Source: an uncultured bacterium (GTDB lineage Bacteria; Acidobacteriota; Thermoanaerobaculia; Multivoradales; JAHEKO01). From it: a stretch of 5,757 bases of DNA. The stretch spans positions 1 to 5,757 of the forward strand of contig CALILB010000269.1 in assembly GCA_938016625.1 (NCBI GenBank), in the 5' to 3' direction. The notes beneath the pieces were generated by a model that did no database searches, had not been told where the DNA came from, and saw only the letters and a program-made list of their open reading frames with translations. Both the position numbers and the translations under genes were made by a program. This document shows, one piece after another, positions 5,750 through 5,757 of the stretch (its first letter is position 1; every line of letters begins with the position of its first letter).

Positions 5750-5757
5750 ATGCGCAA
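5750..5757 (+). CDS. First codons of a divergent gene, cut by the window edge
   Basis: The ATG at 5750 is followed by CGC and AA, so the protein begins Met-Arg and then Lys or Asn. The start is supported by the perfect Shine-Dalgarno and by an upstream sigma54-type promoter. The product cannot be identified. Type IV pilins often begin with a short basic leader of this kind and are sigma54-dependent in several bacteria, but two codons cannot establish this. Confidence 0.6.

Overview
The window is a GC-rich chromosomal stretch from a Gram-negative-type bacterium. Six complete genes and one truncated gene lie on the minus strand, and the first codons of a divergent plus-strand gene sit at the right edge. 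The gene content (MEP-pathway ispH, DXP-dependent pdxA, a RicT/PSP1 protein, and an Hfq-related protein of a divergent type) fits Acidobacteriota or a neighbouring phylum. That placement is inference from protein character, not a measured phylogeny.

Reading along the minus strand (right to left), the first cluster is ispH (4676-5545), pta (3676-4668) and purD (2405-3679). It is tightly packed: 7 nt between ispH and pta, and a 4-nt ATGA overlap between pta and purD. It covers the last step of isoprenoid precursor synthesis, acetyl-CoA/acetyl-phosphate interconversion and an early step of purine synthesis. After the purD stop, a near-consensus sigma70-type promoter (TTGACA, 17 nt, CATAAT) and a leader of about 128 nt introduce the second cluster. 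This is ricT/PSP1 (1498-2226), an Hfq-like Sm protein (1170-1490) and pdxA (102-1154). The start of a probable membrane protein follows and runs off the left edge (1-77).

The right-hand 204 bases (5546-5749) form a divergent intergenic region. It holds a probable extended -10 promoter for ispH on the minus strand. On the plus strand it holds a well-formed sigma54 (-24/-12) promoter candidate, short repeats upstream of it, a 10-bp palindrome and a perfect Shine-Dalgarno before an ATG at 5750. Only two full codons of that gene are visible.

The most interesting points are the RicT-Hfq pairing, which looks like a co-expressed RNA-metabolism module, with an Hfq whose proximal Lys-His is kept but whose distal-face residues differ; the sigma54 promoter for the unseen neighbour; and a 20-bp perfect palindrome inside purD. 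No tRNA, rRNA, CRISPR array, insertion sequence or phage gene was seen. I found no convincing new defence or mobile system; most of the window is housekeeping.
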